From an uncultured bacterium (GTDB lineage: Bacteria > Bacteroidota > Bacteroidia > Bacteroidales > Muribaculaceae): a stretch of 17,435 nucleotides of DNA. The stretch spans positions 1 to 17,435 of the forward strand of contig CAJMNI010000046.1 in the NCBI GenBank assembly GCA_905214735.1. Direction: 5' to 3'. The notes beneath the pieces were generated by a model. That model ran no database searches and was not told the origin of the DNA. It saw only the letters and a program-made list of their open reading frames with translations. Positions 7,357-15,320 of this stretch are shown here, piece by piece (position 1 is the stretch's first letter; every line of letters starts with the position of its first letter). A program made the translations under genes and the position numbers.

Positions 7357-10300
7357 TTAGAAGGTGGCATTGATTCCGAATGTCACATTGGTGGGGATAG
7401 GATATCCGTAGTTGGGATTCTCGGGATCCACTCCGGTGAAGCTTTTGCTCTTGATCGTCAGGAGATTCTGCGAGCTGACATAGAAACGGAGCTTCTGCAG
7501 TTTCAGCTTGGCGGAAATTTTCGCCGGGAGATTGTAACCGAACTGGATGTTGCGCAGTTTCAGATAGGATCCGTTTTCGACATAGAAGGTCGACACGCGC
7601 TTCTCGTTGTTGATGTCGGAGCGGCTGAGGGCCGGGATCGACGAATCGGGATTCTGCGGAGTCCAGGAGTGGAGCAGGCGCTCTCCCTTGTTGAGGAAGC
7701 CGATGTTGAGTCCGCTCCAGAGGTCGGTCTCCTTTTTCAGGTCGGAGATCACATCCTGTCCCTGCGCTCCCTGCCAGAACATGGAGAAGTCGAAATCCTT
7801 ATACTGGAGATAGACATTGAGGCCGTAGGTGAAATCGGGCGTCGGGTCGTAGATCCACTTCTGGTCTTTCTCATCGATCACGCCGCTGCCGTCGAGGTCT
7901 TTCCAGCGGATACGGCCCGGGGCGGCTCCCTCCTGGATGGCATGGTTGTCGACTTCAGCCTGGTCGCGGAAGATTCCGTCGGCCACATATCCGGCCTGAG
8001 CTCCAAAAGTATGGCCGACCACGCTGTAGACGCCGTTGCCGCCGAAGGTGCCGTTGGCCGCCACTGTGGCGGGAATGGCCGTGATCTTGTTGCGATAGGA
8101 GGAGATGTTGCCGCTCACTTCATAATGAAGTCCGTAGGAGGTGTCGTTTCTGTAGCCGAGGTTGAGCTCGATGCCCTTGTTTTCCATTTCTCCGGCGTTG
8201 ATCCACTGGGTGGAGCCTTCGCCCATGGCAGCTATGCCGACCATCTCCACCAGGATGTCGGTGGTCTTCTTGAAATAAAGATCGAGCGAACCGTAGAAGC
8301 GGGAATTGAACATTGACCAGTCGAGACCGACGTTATATTGCGTGGTGGTCTCCCATTTGATGTCGGAGTTGCCGATCTGGTTGCGTTTGAAACCCGACTG
8401 GAGGATGGAGCCTCCGTTGGAGCCGGTGATGTCGTAGGACGTACCGAAGCTCTGGCCGCCCGATTCGCTGACGCCGTAGTTGGGGACATAGACGTAATAG
8501 CGGGCGAGATTGCTGATCTCCTGGTTACCGGTCTGACCCCACGAGAGGCGCAGTTTCAGGTCGTTGAGCCATGTGGCGTCGCGGAGGAATGATTCGTTGT
8601 TGATGCGCCATCCGGCCGAAACGGAGGGGAAGGTGGCGTAACGGTTGTTGGGACCGAAGCGCGACGAGCCGTCATAACGGAGCGTGAGACCGAGCAGATA
8701 GCGGTCGTCGAAGGAATAGTTGGCTTTTCCGAAGAAGGAGACCAGGGAGAAGCCGTCGCCCGAACCGTAAGCCTGGGCCTGGCCTACTCCGGCATTGGGC
8801 CACATGAAGTCGGGATCAAGCACCGAGAAATCCATCTTATAGCCTGAGAACCAATTGTTGGTCTCGCGGTTGAGCTCCATTCCGACCAGAGCGTCGAGAT
8901 GGTTCTTGCCGAAATCAATGTTGTAATTGGCCACGAGGTTCCACATCCAGCGGGTCCAGTGCTCCTGCTTTGCCTCGACGGCATTGAGCGAATTGGCCAC
9001 GTTCCCCTCGGTGATGGGATAGGTGAAGATCCTCTGCTGCTTCTGGGAATAGTCGAGGCCGAAGGTGGTGCGGAGGTTGAATCCCTTGAAGGGATTGAGG
9101 TTTACATATACGTCGCCGAAAAGACGCCAGTAGTTGTAGCGGTTGTCTTTGTTGCGTTTCAGGCGGGCCAGCGGGTTCTCGCGGTCGGGATAGCCGCCGA
9201 CCGGGCCGGCGAATTCGCCATCCTCAGTGTAGACCGGAAGCGAGGGATTCGCCTGGAGCACATTCTGCAGGAATCCGCCGGGGGTCTGGACCTCGTCGGT
9301 GCGGTTGAGGGTGAAATGCTCGCCTATGGTCAGCACGTTTTTGAAAGGTTTGTATTCGGTGTTGACACGCGCCGAGAAGCGCTCGAAGTCGGTATATTTG
9401 ATAATGCCGAGGTTTTTGTAATATCCGAAGGAGAAGAAGGCGCTGAACTTGTCGTTGCTTCCGCTAACTGTCAGATTGTAGTTCTGGATCATGCCGGTGC
9501 GCGTGGTTTCGTCAAACCAGTCGGTGTCGGCGGCCGGAGTGGTGCATCCCGAGTCGAGATATTTGTTCATCGAAATGGAGTTGAGCACCGGATATCCGTT
9601 AGCGTCATAGCCCCAGTTGTAGCGGTAGCCGAGACCGTTGGTGTTGGGGTCTTCGCCGCCGTTGACATAAGCCTGCCACATTGCCCGGCCGTAGCCTTCG
9701 GCGTTGAGCACTTTCATTCTGTTGGTATAGAACTGGGCTGCTATAGAAGCGTCGAGAGTGATCTTGAGATCGCTTCCCTTCTTCGTGGTGACGATGATCA
9801 CGCCGTTGGCGGCCCGCGATCCGTAGATTGAAGCCGAGGCCGCGTCCTTGAGGATCTGGATCGATTCTATGTCGTTGGGGTTGAGCTCATGCATTCCCCC
9901 TTTGGTCGGGACGCCGTCGATGATATATAGAGGGTCGTTGTTGTTGAGCGTGCCGATGCCTCGGATGCGCACCGTGGCCGAGCCGCTCGGGCCGCCGTCG
10001 GCTGAAATGTTCATGCCGGGCACGCGGCCCTGAAGAGCTTTCATGGGGTTGTTCTCGTTCTGTTTGGCCATCTCCTTGACGTCGACCGACGAGATTGCCC
10101 CGGTCACGTCGACTTTGCGCTGTGTGCTGTAGCCGACCACCACAACCTCGTCGAGCAGTGCGTTGTCTTCTTCAAGTTTGATAGTCATTTTCGGCTGCGC
10201 TGCCACGGTCTGTGTCGTGTAGCCGAGATAGGATACGATGAGGTTGGCTCCCTCGGGAACAGTAATCTCGAAATTGCCGTCAAGATCGGTGGCCACCCCT

Positions 10301-10455
10301 TTTGTCGGGCCTTCGACTCCGCAAATGACGCTCGCCCCGATCAGAGGCTCGTCGTCAACGGCCGAAACAACAGTCCCATGCACAGTGATGTTCTGCGCTT
10401 GCGATAATACCGCTACCACAAGTAGCAATATTGCACTGAGAATCGTTCTTTTCAT
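7357..10455 (-). CDS. susC: SusC-family TonB-dependent oligosaccharide transporter
   Basis: A 1032-residue outer-membrane importer for the oligosaccharides made by the surface levanase, powered by TonB-ExbBD. Order of parts: Sec signal peptide (1-20, ending LSQA-Q), carboxypeptidase-D-like regulatory domain (about 22-95, TVVSAVDDEPLIGASV to VSYLGYTTQTV), TonB box DEVVVVGY (102-109), plug domain (about 110-225, with ALQGRVPGM, RIRGIG, DPLYIIDGVP and the Bacteroidota signature ASIYGSRAANGVIIVTTKKG), then a 22-strand barrel ending FGINATF. There is no N-terminal STN or sigma-interaction domain, so it does not signal through an anti-sigma factor. First gene of the minus-strand operon, preceded by the tandem TTGATA promoter. 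Confidence 0.96.
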   Translation of the reverse strand: MKRTILSAILLLVVAVLSQAQNITVHGTVVSAVDDEPLIGASVICGVEGPTKGVATDLDGNFEITVPEGANLIVSYLGYTTQTVAAQPKMTIKLEEDNALLDEVVVVGYSTQRKVDVTGAISSVDVKEMAKQNENNPMKALQGRVPGMNISADGGPSGSATVRIRGIGTLNNNDPLYIIDGVPTKGGMHELNPNDIESIQILKDAASASIYGSRAANGVIIVTTKKGSDLKITLDASIAAQFYTNRMKVLNAEGYGRAMWQAYVNGGEDPNTNGLGYRYNWGYDANGYPVLNSISMNKYLDSGCTTPAADTDWFDETTRTGMIQNYNLTVSGSNDKFSAFFSFGYYKNLGIIKYTDFERFSARVNTEYKPFKNVLTIGEHFTLNRTDEVQTPGGFLQNVLQANPSLPVYTEDGEFAGPVGGYPDRENPLARLKRNKDNRYNYWRLFGDVYVNLNPFKGFNLRTTFGLDYSQKQQRIFTYPITEGNVANSLNAVEAKQEHWTRWMWNLVANYNIDFGKNHLDALVGMELNRETNNWFSGYKMDFSVLDPDFMWPNAGVGQAQAYGSGDGFSLVSFFGKANYSFDDRYLLGLTLRYDGSSRFGPNNRYATFPSVSAGWRINNESFLRDATWLNDLKLRLSWGQTGNQEISNLARYYVYVPNYGVSESGGQSFGTSYDITGSNGGSILQSGFKRNQIGNSDIKWETTTQYNVGLDWSMFNSRFYGSLDLYFKKTTDILVEMVGIAAMGEGSTQWINAGEMENKGIELNLGYRNDTSYGLHYEVSGNISSYRNKITAIPATVAANGTFGGNGVYSVVGHTFGAQAGYVADGIFRDQAEVDNHAIQEGAAPGRIRWKDLDGSGVIDEKDQKWIYDPTPDFTYGLNVYLQYKDFDFSMFWQGAQGQDVISDLKKETDLWSGLNIGFLNKGERLLHSWTPQNPDSSIPALSRSDINNEKRVSTFYVENGSYLKLRNIQFGYNLPAKISAKLKLQKLRFYVSSQNLLTIKSKSFTGVDPENPNYGYPIPTNVTFGINATF

Positions 10456-10483
10456 GTAAGTAAAATCAGGTTAATTTTTACCG

Positions 10484-10539
10484 CAAATTTATCGCTCTTA
10501 TATAATGATGGTTATCAAGATTCTTGCGTATGCTATCAA
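10484..10539 (-). promoter_or_regulatory. susC promoter with tandem TTGATA operator
   Basis: On the minus strand, TTGATA (10539-10534) is followed 21 bases later by TTGATA (10518-10513), and 27 bases after the start of the second copy by the -7 element TAAATTTG (10491-10484). No TTTG is present at the usual -33 spacing; the proximal TTGATA overlaps that place instead. Transcription would start near 10478, leaving a leader of about 23 bases. The same arrangement precedes the GH32-remnant/permease/kinase operon. This fits an activator-dependent promoter bound by the AraC-type domain of the regulator next door (inference). Confidence 0.72.
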
Positions 10540-10606
10540 TTTTTCGGCATTACACGATTTTTAATACTATCCGCAACATTTTTATCATATCTCCCGGCTG
10601 TCAGTC

Positions 10607-10654
10607 AAAAAAACAGGCGGCACATCCGCAACTTGTAGTTCCGGGTGTGTCGCC
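10607..10654 (-). terminator. Terminator of the hybrid two-component regulator gene
   Basis: On the minus strand GGCG-CACA ... AACT-ACA-AGTT ... TGTG-CGCC forms a long interrupted stem with a 3-base loop, followed after one G by seven T. It lies 40 bases after the regulator stop codon and insulates it from the susC promoter. Confidence 0.87.
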
Positions 10655-10693
10655 ATAGTATGTAAAAACAGTGGTATTGACGCGGGGCTTTCG

Positions 10694-13438
10694 CTATCCT
10701 TTCAGCTTGTTTCTGGTTTCGGTCGGGGTTTCGCCGTAGGCTTCGCGATAGCAGCGCGTGAAATAGGCCGGGGAGGAGAACCCGACTTCGTAGGCGATCT
10801 CGCTCATGCTCTTGTCGGTTGACTTTATCAGCCTGCATGCATGCTTCAGCCTGATTTTCCGCATCAGTTCCACGGGGGCGAAGTTGGTGATCGCCTTTAT
10901 CTTGCGGTAGAACTGCGTGCGCTCGAGGCCCATCCGCGAGGCTATCTCCTCTATTCCCAGTTCGGAGTTGCCGATCTCCGCTTCGAAAATCTCGAGAAAG
11001 CGGTTGTAGAAATCGTTGTCTATATCCCGCGCTTTCTTTATATCTTCCGCGGCGGCCTTTTGCTGACGCCCGGCAGCGGCTGAATTGTCAAGCCAAAGCT
11101 CGCGAATGCGTTTGCGGTTGTCGATCAGCGATTTGCAACGCGAAAGGAGCACCTCCGCGTTGAATGGTTTCGACAGATAGCCGTCGGCTCCGCTCTCATA
11201 TCCCTGCACCCGCTGCTCGTCCATGGAGCAGGCCGTCAGCATAAGCACCGGAATATGCGAGGTGGCGACCTCTTCCTTCAGGCGACGGCAGCATTCCAGT
11301 CCGTCCATCACGGGCATCATCACGTCGCAGATGATCAGGTCGGGAACATAGCGCACTCCCTTGCGGATCCCTTCGCTGCCGTTGGAGGCCGTGATTATAT
11401 TATATGTGTCGCCCATAAGCTCGGTGATCAGCTCCTGAATGTCGCGGTTGTCGTCGATCACCAGAACCACCGGCTTCTTTTCGTCGATGGTCACCTCCGT
11501 CTCGACGTCGCCGAGTTCCGCCTCGACATCCTGACGCGAGATCGTGGGATTCGCCTCTCCGGCCGTTTCCTCCACATGGCGCACGGGGAGATATACGGTG
11601 AACACCGAACCCTTCTTCAGGGTGCTTTCCACGCTGATTTTTCCTTCATGAAGTTCGGCGAAAGCCTTGCAGAGCGACAATCCGATGCCCGAGCCGTTGG
11701 GATGCACGCGGTCCACCTGATAAAACCTTTCGAAAATGTTGCCGAGGTCGCGCTCGCTGATTCCCTCGCCGGTGTCGGCCACGCTGAAAAGGAACATGCC
11801 GTCAGGGCTGATGCTGCAAATCACGTCGATCTCGCCGCCGTCGGGAGTATACTTGAAGGCGTTGGAGAGCAGATTGAAAAAGACCCTCTCTATTTTTTCG
11901 GCGTCGACAGCCAGGGTCGTCCCCCGGCATTCTTCCGCGCACCTCACTGTCAGCTTCATCCCCCTTTTGCGGGCAAGTTCCTCAAACGATCCGCTCCATT
12001 CTCCGATCGCTTTGCAGAGGTCAATTTCCGAAAGATGGAGCGAGAGCTTGCCGTTTTCATACTTTCTGAAGTCGAGTATCTGGTTGATGAGCCGCCGCAG
12101 AATCCTGACGTTTTTGTCTGCTATGCGGATGAGAGCCGACTGCTGCCGCGTCAGATTATCGGCCGAAGCGAGTTGCACCACGGGCTCGGCGATCAGCGTC
12201 AGAGGAGTGCGCAGGTCGTGCGACACGTTGGTGAAAAACGCAAGCTTCGACCGGATGGCTTCCTGCAGCTGCCGGTTGAGTTCCTGCTGGGCGTTGCGCT
12301 GCTCTTCGAGAACCTTGTTCTGCTTGAGGAGCAGATTCTGATGCCGCTTGTGCTGCCAATAGGCCCGCAAGATCAGGAACACGATCCCGACCATCAGGAT
12401 AATGATTGCTATGCTGGCGTAGAAAAGCGAGGTCTGCGAGGAATGGCGCGCCCAGTAATCGTCAAGCTGCGTTTTCAGCATCCGCATTTTGCCGGTCTCT
12501 TCGGTCATGGTCTCGTTCTGGAGAAGAAGCACGTCGGCGTTGCTGTGGTCTACTGCCGAGGAGACCGGAAGCAGTGTCTCCTTCTCGTAAGGCTCGCCTT
12601 TCAGAATAGACAAAGCCGTGCGGATCAGACGATAACCCTCAGTGGGATAAAGGAATGTGGCGTCGATCACGCTGTCGGCCACAGCCTTTATGCCGATATT
12701 GGGCGCCGCGTCGATCCCTATTATCTTTATTTCATCGCGGCCCAGCCTGCGGGCCACTTTCGAAGCGCCGATAGCCATGCGGTCGTTATGGGCGTAGATA
12801 AGGTCGATGTCGGAATGCGCCCGAAGCAGAGAGTCGACAGCCGGCATGGCGTCTTCCTTGTTCCAGTTGCCGGTTACGGTCGCCACCAGATGCCCGCCAC
12901 CCAAGGCGAATTCCTCGGTAAATCCTTTGTGGCGCCCGTCGGCCGGCGACGAACCGGGACGACCGTAGATTTCTATCGCATTCGCCCCTTTCCCCAGCAC
13001 ATTGAGCGCATAATGGGCGGCCGACCGGCCTATCCCCTCGTCGTTCACCCCGATTCGGGCCGTGTAGCTGTCGCCTATTATATTGCGGTCGAAAATGATT
13101 ACCGGAATCCCCTTTTCATAGATTTCCTTTATCACGGGCGTAAGGGCGGCCGCTTCGTTGGGCGACACGATTATGATGTCGAAGTTATTGTCTGCAAAAT
13201 AACGGATGTCGCGGATCTGCTTCTCGTTGCTGTCGTCGGCCGAACGGATCTCCACCTCGGCCTCTTCATGAAACATTATCTCGCGCTCTATCTCGTCGTT
13301 CATCTTCTCGCGCCAGTCGTCCTGACTGCATTGCGAGACTCCGATCTTATATTTCTTGCTTTCCGAGCAGCCCCACAATGTCGCGACAAGAAGCGCGGAG
13401 ATGACGGCCAACAATATCGTTTGTAGAAATTTTTTCAT
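10694..13438 (-). CDS. Hybrid two-component regulator with periplasmic fructose-binding-type sensor (BT1754-like)
   Basis: A single 914-residue chain joins all parts of a two-component system. A membrane-targeting N-terminus (1-23; LWG-C24 looks lipobox-like but is probably a membrane anchor) precedes a type I periplasmic-binding-protein domain (about 30-310) of the ribose/fructose class, with FDRN (116-119), HNDRMA (217-222) and GIDA (241-244). Then come one transmembrane helix (about 338-358), a coiled linker, and a HisKA domain with phospho-acceptor H407 in NVSHDLRTPL. The ATPase follows with N-box N522/N526, DTGEG (555-559) and GSGIGLSL (582-589), then a receiver domain with D705 and K757, and an AraC-type DNA-binding domain (about 806-914). 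All catalytic residues are intact. In B. thetaiotaomicron the homologue BT1754 binds free fructose and switches on the levan locus. It sits between the two operons it probably controls. Confidence 0.94.
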   Translation of the reverse strand: MKKFLQTILLAVISALLVATLWGCSESKKYKIGVSQCSQDDWREKMNDEIEREIMFHEEAEVEIRSADDSNEKQIRDIRYFADNNFDIIIVSPNEAAALTPVIKEIYEKGIPVIIFDRNIIGDSYTARIGVNDEGIGRSAAHYALNVLGKGANAIEIYGRPGSSPADGRHKGFTEEFALGGGHLVATVTGNWNKEDAMPAVDSLLRAHSDIDLIYAHNDRMAIGASKVARRLGRDEIKIIGIDAAPNIGIKAVADSVIDATFLYPTEGYRLIRTALSILKGEPYEKETLLPVSSAVDHSNADVLLLQNETMTEETGKMRMLKTQLDDYWARHSSQTSLFYASIAIIILMVGIVFLILRAYWQHKRHQNLLLKQNKVLEEQRNAQQELNRQLQEAIRSKLAFFTNVSHDLRTPLTLIAEPVVQLASADNLTRQQSALIRIADKNVRILRRLINQILDFRKYENGKLSLHLSEIDLCKAIGEWSGSFEELARKRGMKLTVRCAEECRGTTLAVDAEKIERVFFNLLSNAFKYTPDGGEIDVICSISPDGMFLFSVADTGEGISERDLGNIFERFYQVDRVHPNGSGIGLSLCKAFAELHEGKISVESTLKKGSVFTVYLPVRHVEETAGEANPTISRQDVEAELGDVETEVTIDEKKPVVLVIDDNRDIQELITELMGDTYNIITASNGSEGIRKGVRYVPDLIICDVMMPVMDGLECCRRLKEEVATSHIPVLMLTACSMDEQRVQGYESGADGYLSKPFNAEVLLSRCKSLIDNRKRIRELWLDNSAAAGRQQKAAAEDIKKARDIDNDFYNRFLEIFEAEIGNSELGIEEIASRMGLERTQFYRKIKAITNFAPVELMRKIRLKHACRLIKSTDKSMSEIAYEVGFSSPAYFTRCYREAYGETPTETRNKLKG

Positions 13439-13460
13439 GATAGATTTTTGTTTGGCTTTA

Positions 13461-13468
13461 CAAATATA
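13461..13468 (-). promoter_or_regulatory. Candidate promoter of the regulator gene, -7 element
   Basis: On the minus strand TATATTTG matches TANNTTTG, 22 bases before the regulator start codon. The -33 region is poor. No TTGATA lies 27 bases upstream of it, so the regulator does not appear to share the tandem operator of the two structural operons. Confidence 0.5.
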
Positions 13469-13526
13469 GGCATAAAATTATGAAAAACAGTGCATAAGAT
13501 GTAATTTTTCAGGCCATACAACATTT

Positions 13527-13582
13527 TTGATATCAAATGCACGATTATTGATAGGAGACTCCACCTTAATATATTAGCTTTG
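13527..13582 (+). promoter_or_regulatory. Promoter of the permease/fructokinase operon with tandem TTGATA operator
   Basis: TTGATA (13527-13532), a second TTGATA 21 bases on (13548-13553), and the -7 element TAGCTTTG (13575-13582) 27 bases after the second copy. Both spacings are identical to the susC promoter. Outside the two hexamers, 9 of the 15 bases between them also match the susC copy. The distal hexamer is part of a palindrome, TTGATATCAA. No -33 TTTG is seen. Predicted start near 13589, about 34 bases before the first gene. Confidence 0.72.
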
Positions 13583-13622
13583 CAATAGCGAAACAAGAAG
13601 CGTTAAGTCGACGCTGAAAATC

Positions 13623-14105
13623 ATGACAAAAACCATCTTTAACATGAATAAAACCGCCACCGGCATTCTCCTGGCAGCTCTCGGAGCAGCCCCATCGCTT
13701 CCGGGAGAAGCGGCGCAACCGAAAGGAATGCGAATCGAACATCCGGGAATCAACAACACGCTCGTGCGAATCGACAGCACGGCCAATTTCCTGCTGCTCC
13801 CGGTGCAGGAATCAAGCGACGACGCCCGGATAAATCTGCTTGTCGACGGCAAGAGCGGTGTGGTCGATTTCAGCGAAAACTTCCCCGCAGTGACCGTGGC
13901 CCCCACTTTCGAAAAGGATGGAAAACTCCCGCTCCGCATTTTCATCGACCGCTCGAGCTTCGAATGTTTCGGCAACGACGGCCGCAGCGTGATGACTAAC
14001 ATCGTTTTCCCCAACAGCCCTTATTCCACCATGAAGGTTGAGGCTGCCGGAGGGAAGGGAAAAATCAAGAATCTGAAAATCTATTCTCTTATCGTCAAAA
14101 AATAA
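13623..14105 (+). pseudogene. GH32 remnant: signal-like N-terminus joined to C-terminal beta-sandwich, catalytic propeller missing
   Basis: The 160-residue product starts with a signal-like stretch (MNKTATGILLAALGAAPSLPGEAAQ; ATG at 13623, alternative at 13644). It then goes straight into the C-terminal part of a GH32 beta-sandwich: SGVVDFSENFP, the hallmark LRIFIDRSSFECFGNDG (104-120), VMTNIVFP (123-130) and KNLKIYSL. GH32 enzymes are usually 450-600 residues. The five-bladed propeller with the nucleophile, RDP and EC motifs is absent, and even the first strands of the sandwich seem lost, so it cannot hydrolyse fructan. The promoter and start are intact and the frame is open, so a small protein is probably made. 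In B. thetaiotaomicron this slot, next to the permease and kinase, holds exo-fructosidase BT1759. An alternative is a free-standing fructan-binding (CBM66-like) domain, since CBM66 is related to this sandwich. An internal deletion is favoured. Confidence 0.72.
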
Positions 14106-14128
14106 CGTCAAAAAAATAATTCACCGAT

Positions 14129-15310
14129 ATGGAACAGGCAATAACGCTCGACCGCAAATCATTCGTGATCCAGATCATCCCGGTGATGCTCTGCTTCTTC
14201 GCAATGGGTTTCGTCGACCTTGTGGGCACGGCGTCAAACTATGTGCAGAAAGATCTCGGCCTCACCGACTCGGAGGCGAATCTATTCCCCTCTCTCGTTT
14301 TCTTCTGGTTTCTGATATTCTCGGTGCCCACGGGGATGCTGATGAATAAGATCGGCCGCAAGAAGACCGTATTGATAAGCCTCGTGATCACGGCGGTTTC
14401 TCTGATAATCCCCATTTTCGGCGACAGCTACGCCGCTATGCTCGCCGCCTTCTCCCTCTTGGGGATCGGCAACGCCGTGATGCAGACTTCGCTCAATCCT
14501 TTAGTGACCAACCTGATCAGCGGCGACAAGCTGGCCTCCACCCTGACGTTCGGCCAGTTTGTGAAGGCGATCGCATCTTTCCTCGCCCCGATTCTCGCGG
14601 CCTGGGGAGCCACCACCTATTTCCCGACCTTCGGGCTCGGCTGGCGCGCGCTGTTCGTGATCTACGCCGTGATCAGCTTCCTTTCGATTTCCGCTCTCGC
14701 CGCCACCCCGATCCGTGAGGAGCGTCCCGACAAGGCTTCCGGAATCGGCGAATGCCTCAAGCTTCTCGGACGCCCCTTCATCCTGCTCTGCTTCATCGGC
14801 ATCATGTGTCATGTGGGAATCGACGTCGGCACCAACACCACGGCCCCGAAAATCATCATGGAGCGCCTCGGCCTTCCGCTCGAGGAGGCAGGGTTCGCCA
14901 CAAGCGTCTACTTCATCTTCCGCACCGCCGGCTGCTTCCTCGGAGCTTTCATCCTCCGCGCAATGTCGCCCAAGATCTTCTTCGCAGCCAGCGTGGTGAT
15001 GATGCTCGCCGCCATGGGAATCCTCTTCACCTGCGATTCGCTTTCGGCCATCTACGTCGGCCTCGCTCTGATCGGTTTCGGCAATTCGAATATCTTCTCT
15101 ATCGTTTTCTCTCAGGCACTCCTTTCCTCCCCCTCGGAGAAAAACGAGGTGTCGGGACTGATGATCATGGGACTTTTCGGAGGCACCATCTTCCCTCTCG
15201 CCATGGGATATGCCGCCGACACCATGGGCCAGAACGGCGCTGTCGCCGTGATGACTCTCGGAGTCATCTATCTTCTCTTCTATACCCTTAAAATCAAAAC
15301 CATAAAATAA
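14129..15310 (+). CDS. MFS fructose permease (FHS-type sugar/H+ symporter, BT1758-like)
   Basis: A 393-residue inner-membrane protein with about twelve hydrophobic segments, which brings free fructose from the periplasm into the cytoplasm. The first segment (13-34, IIPVMLCFFAMGFVDLVGT) is typical of the fucose/glucose/galactose (FHS) branch of the major facilitator superfamily. The loop after the second segment carries the MFS signature GMLMNKIGRKKT (69-80). A hydrophilic central loop (about 193-212) divides the two six-helix halves. It lies 23 bases after the GH32 remnant and 10 bases before the fructokinase, in one operon from the tandem-TTGATA promoter. Its place beside a fructokinase and a fructose-type sensor supports fructose as substrate; a close hexose is not excluded. 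Confidence 0.88.
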   Translation: MEQAITLDRKSFVIQIIPVMLCFFAMGFVDLVGTASNYVQKDLGLTDSEANLFPSLVFFWFLIFSVPTGMLMNKIGRKKTVLISLVITAVSLIIPIFGDSYAAMLAAFSLLGIGNAVMQTSLNPLVTNLISGDKLASTLTFGQFVKAIASFLAPILAAWGATTYFPTFGLGWRALFVIYAVISFLSISALAATPIREERPDKASGIGECLKLLGRPFILLCFIGIMCHVGIDVGTNTTAPKIIMERLGLPLEEAGFATSVYFIFRTAGCFLGAFILRAMSPKIFFAASVVMMLAAMGILFTCDSLSAIYVGLALIGFGNSNIFSIVFSQALLSSPSEKNEVSGLMIMGLFGGTIFPLAMGYAADTMGQNGAVAVMTLGVIYLLFYTLKIKTIK

Positions 15311-15320
15311 TCCGGCTGTC

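Noticed and set aside
7344..7370. Upstream ATG for SusD
   Set aside because: It would put nine polar residues before an otherwise standard lipoprotein signal and overlap susC; the ATG at 7343 fits both signal and spacing.
11255..13426. Plus-strand open frame of 723 codons opposite the regulator gene
   Set aside because: It is a shadow of the hybrid regulator: the minus strand shows a complete, ordered domain set with all catalytic motifs, while the plus-strand product has no recognisable domain. Long antisense frames are expected at this GC content.
13527..13536. TTGATATCAA palindrome as a stand-alone dimeric repressor site
   Set aside because: The susC copy of the operator lacks the palindrome but keeps the direct hexamers and spacing, so the direct-repeat reading explains both promoters better.
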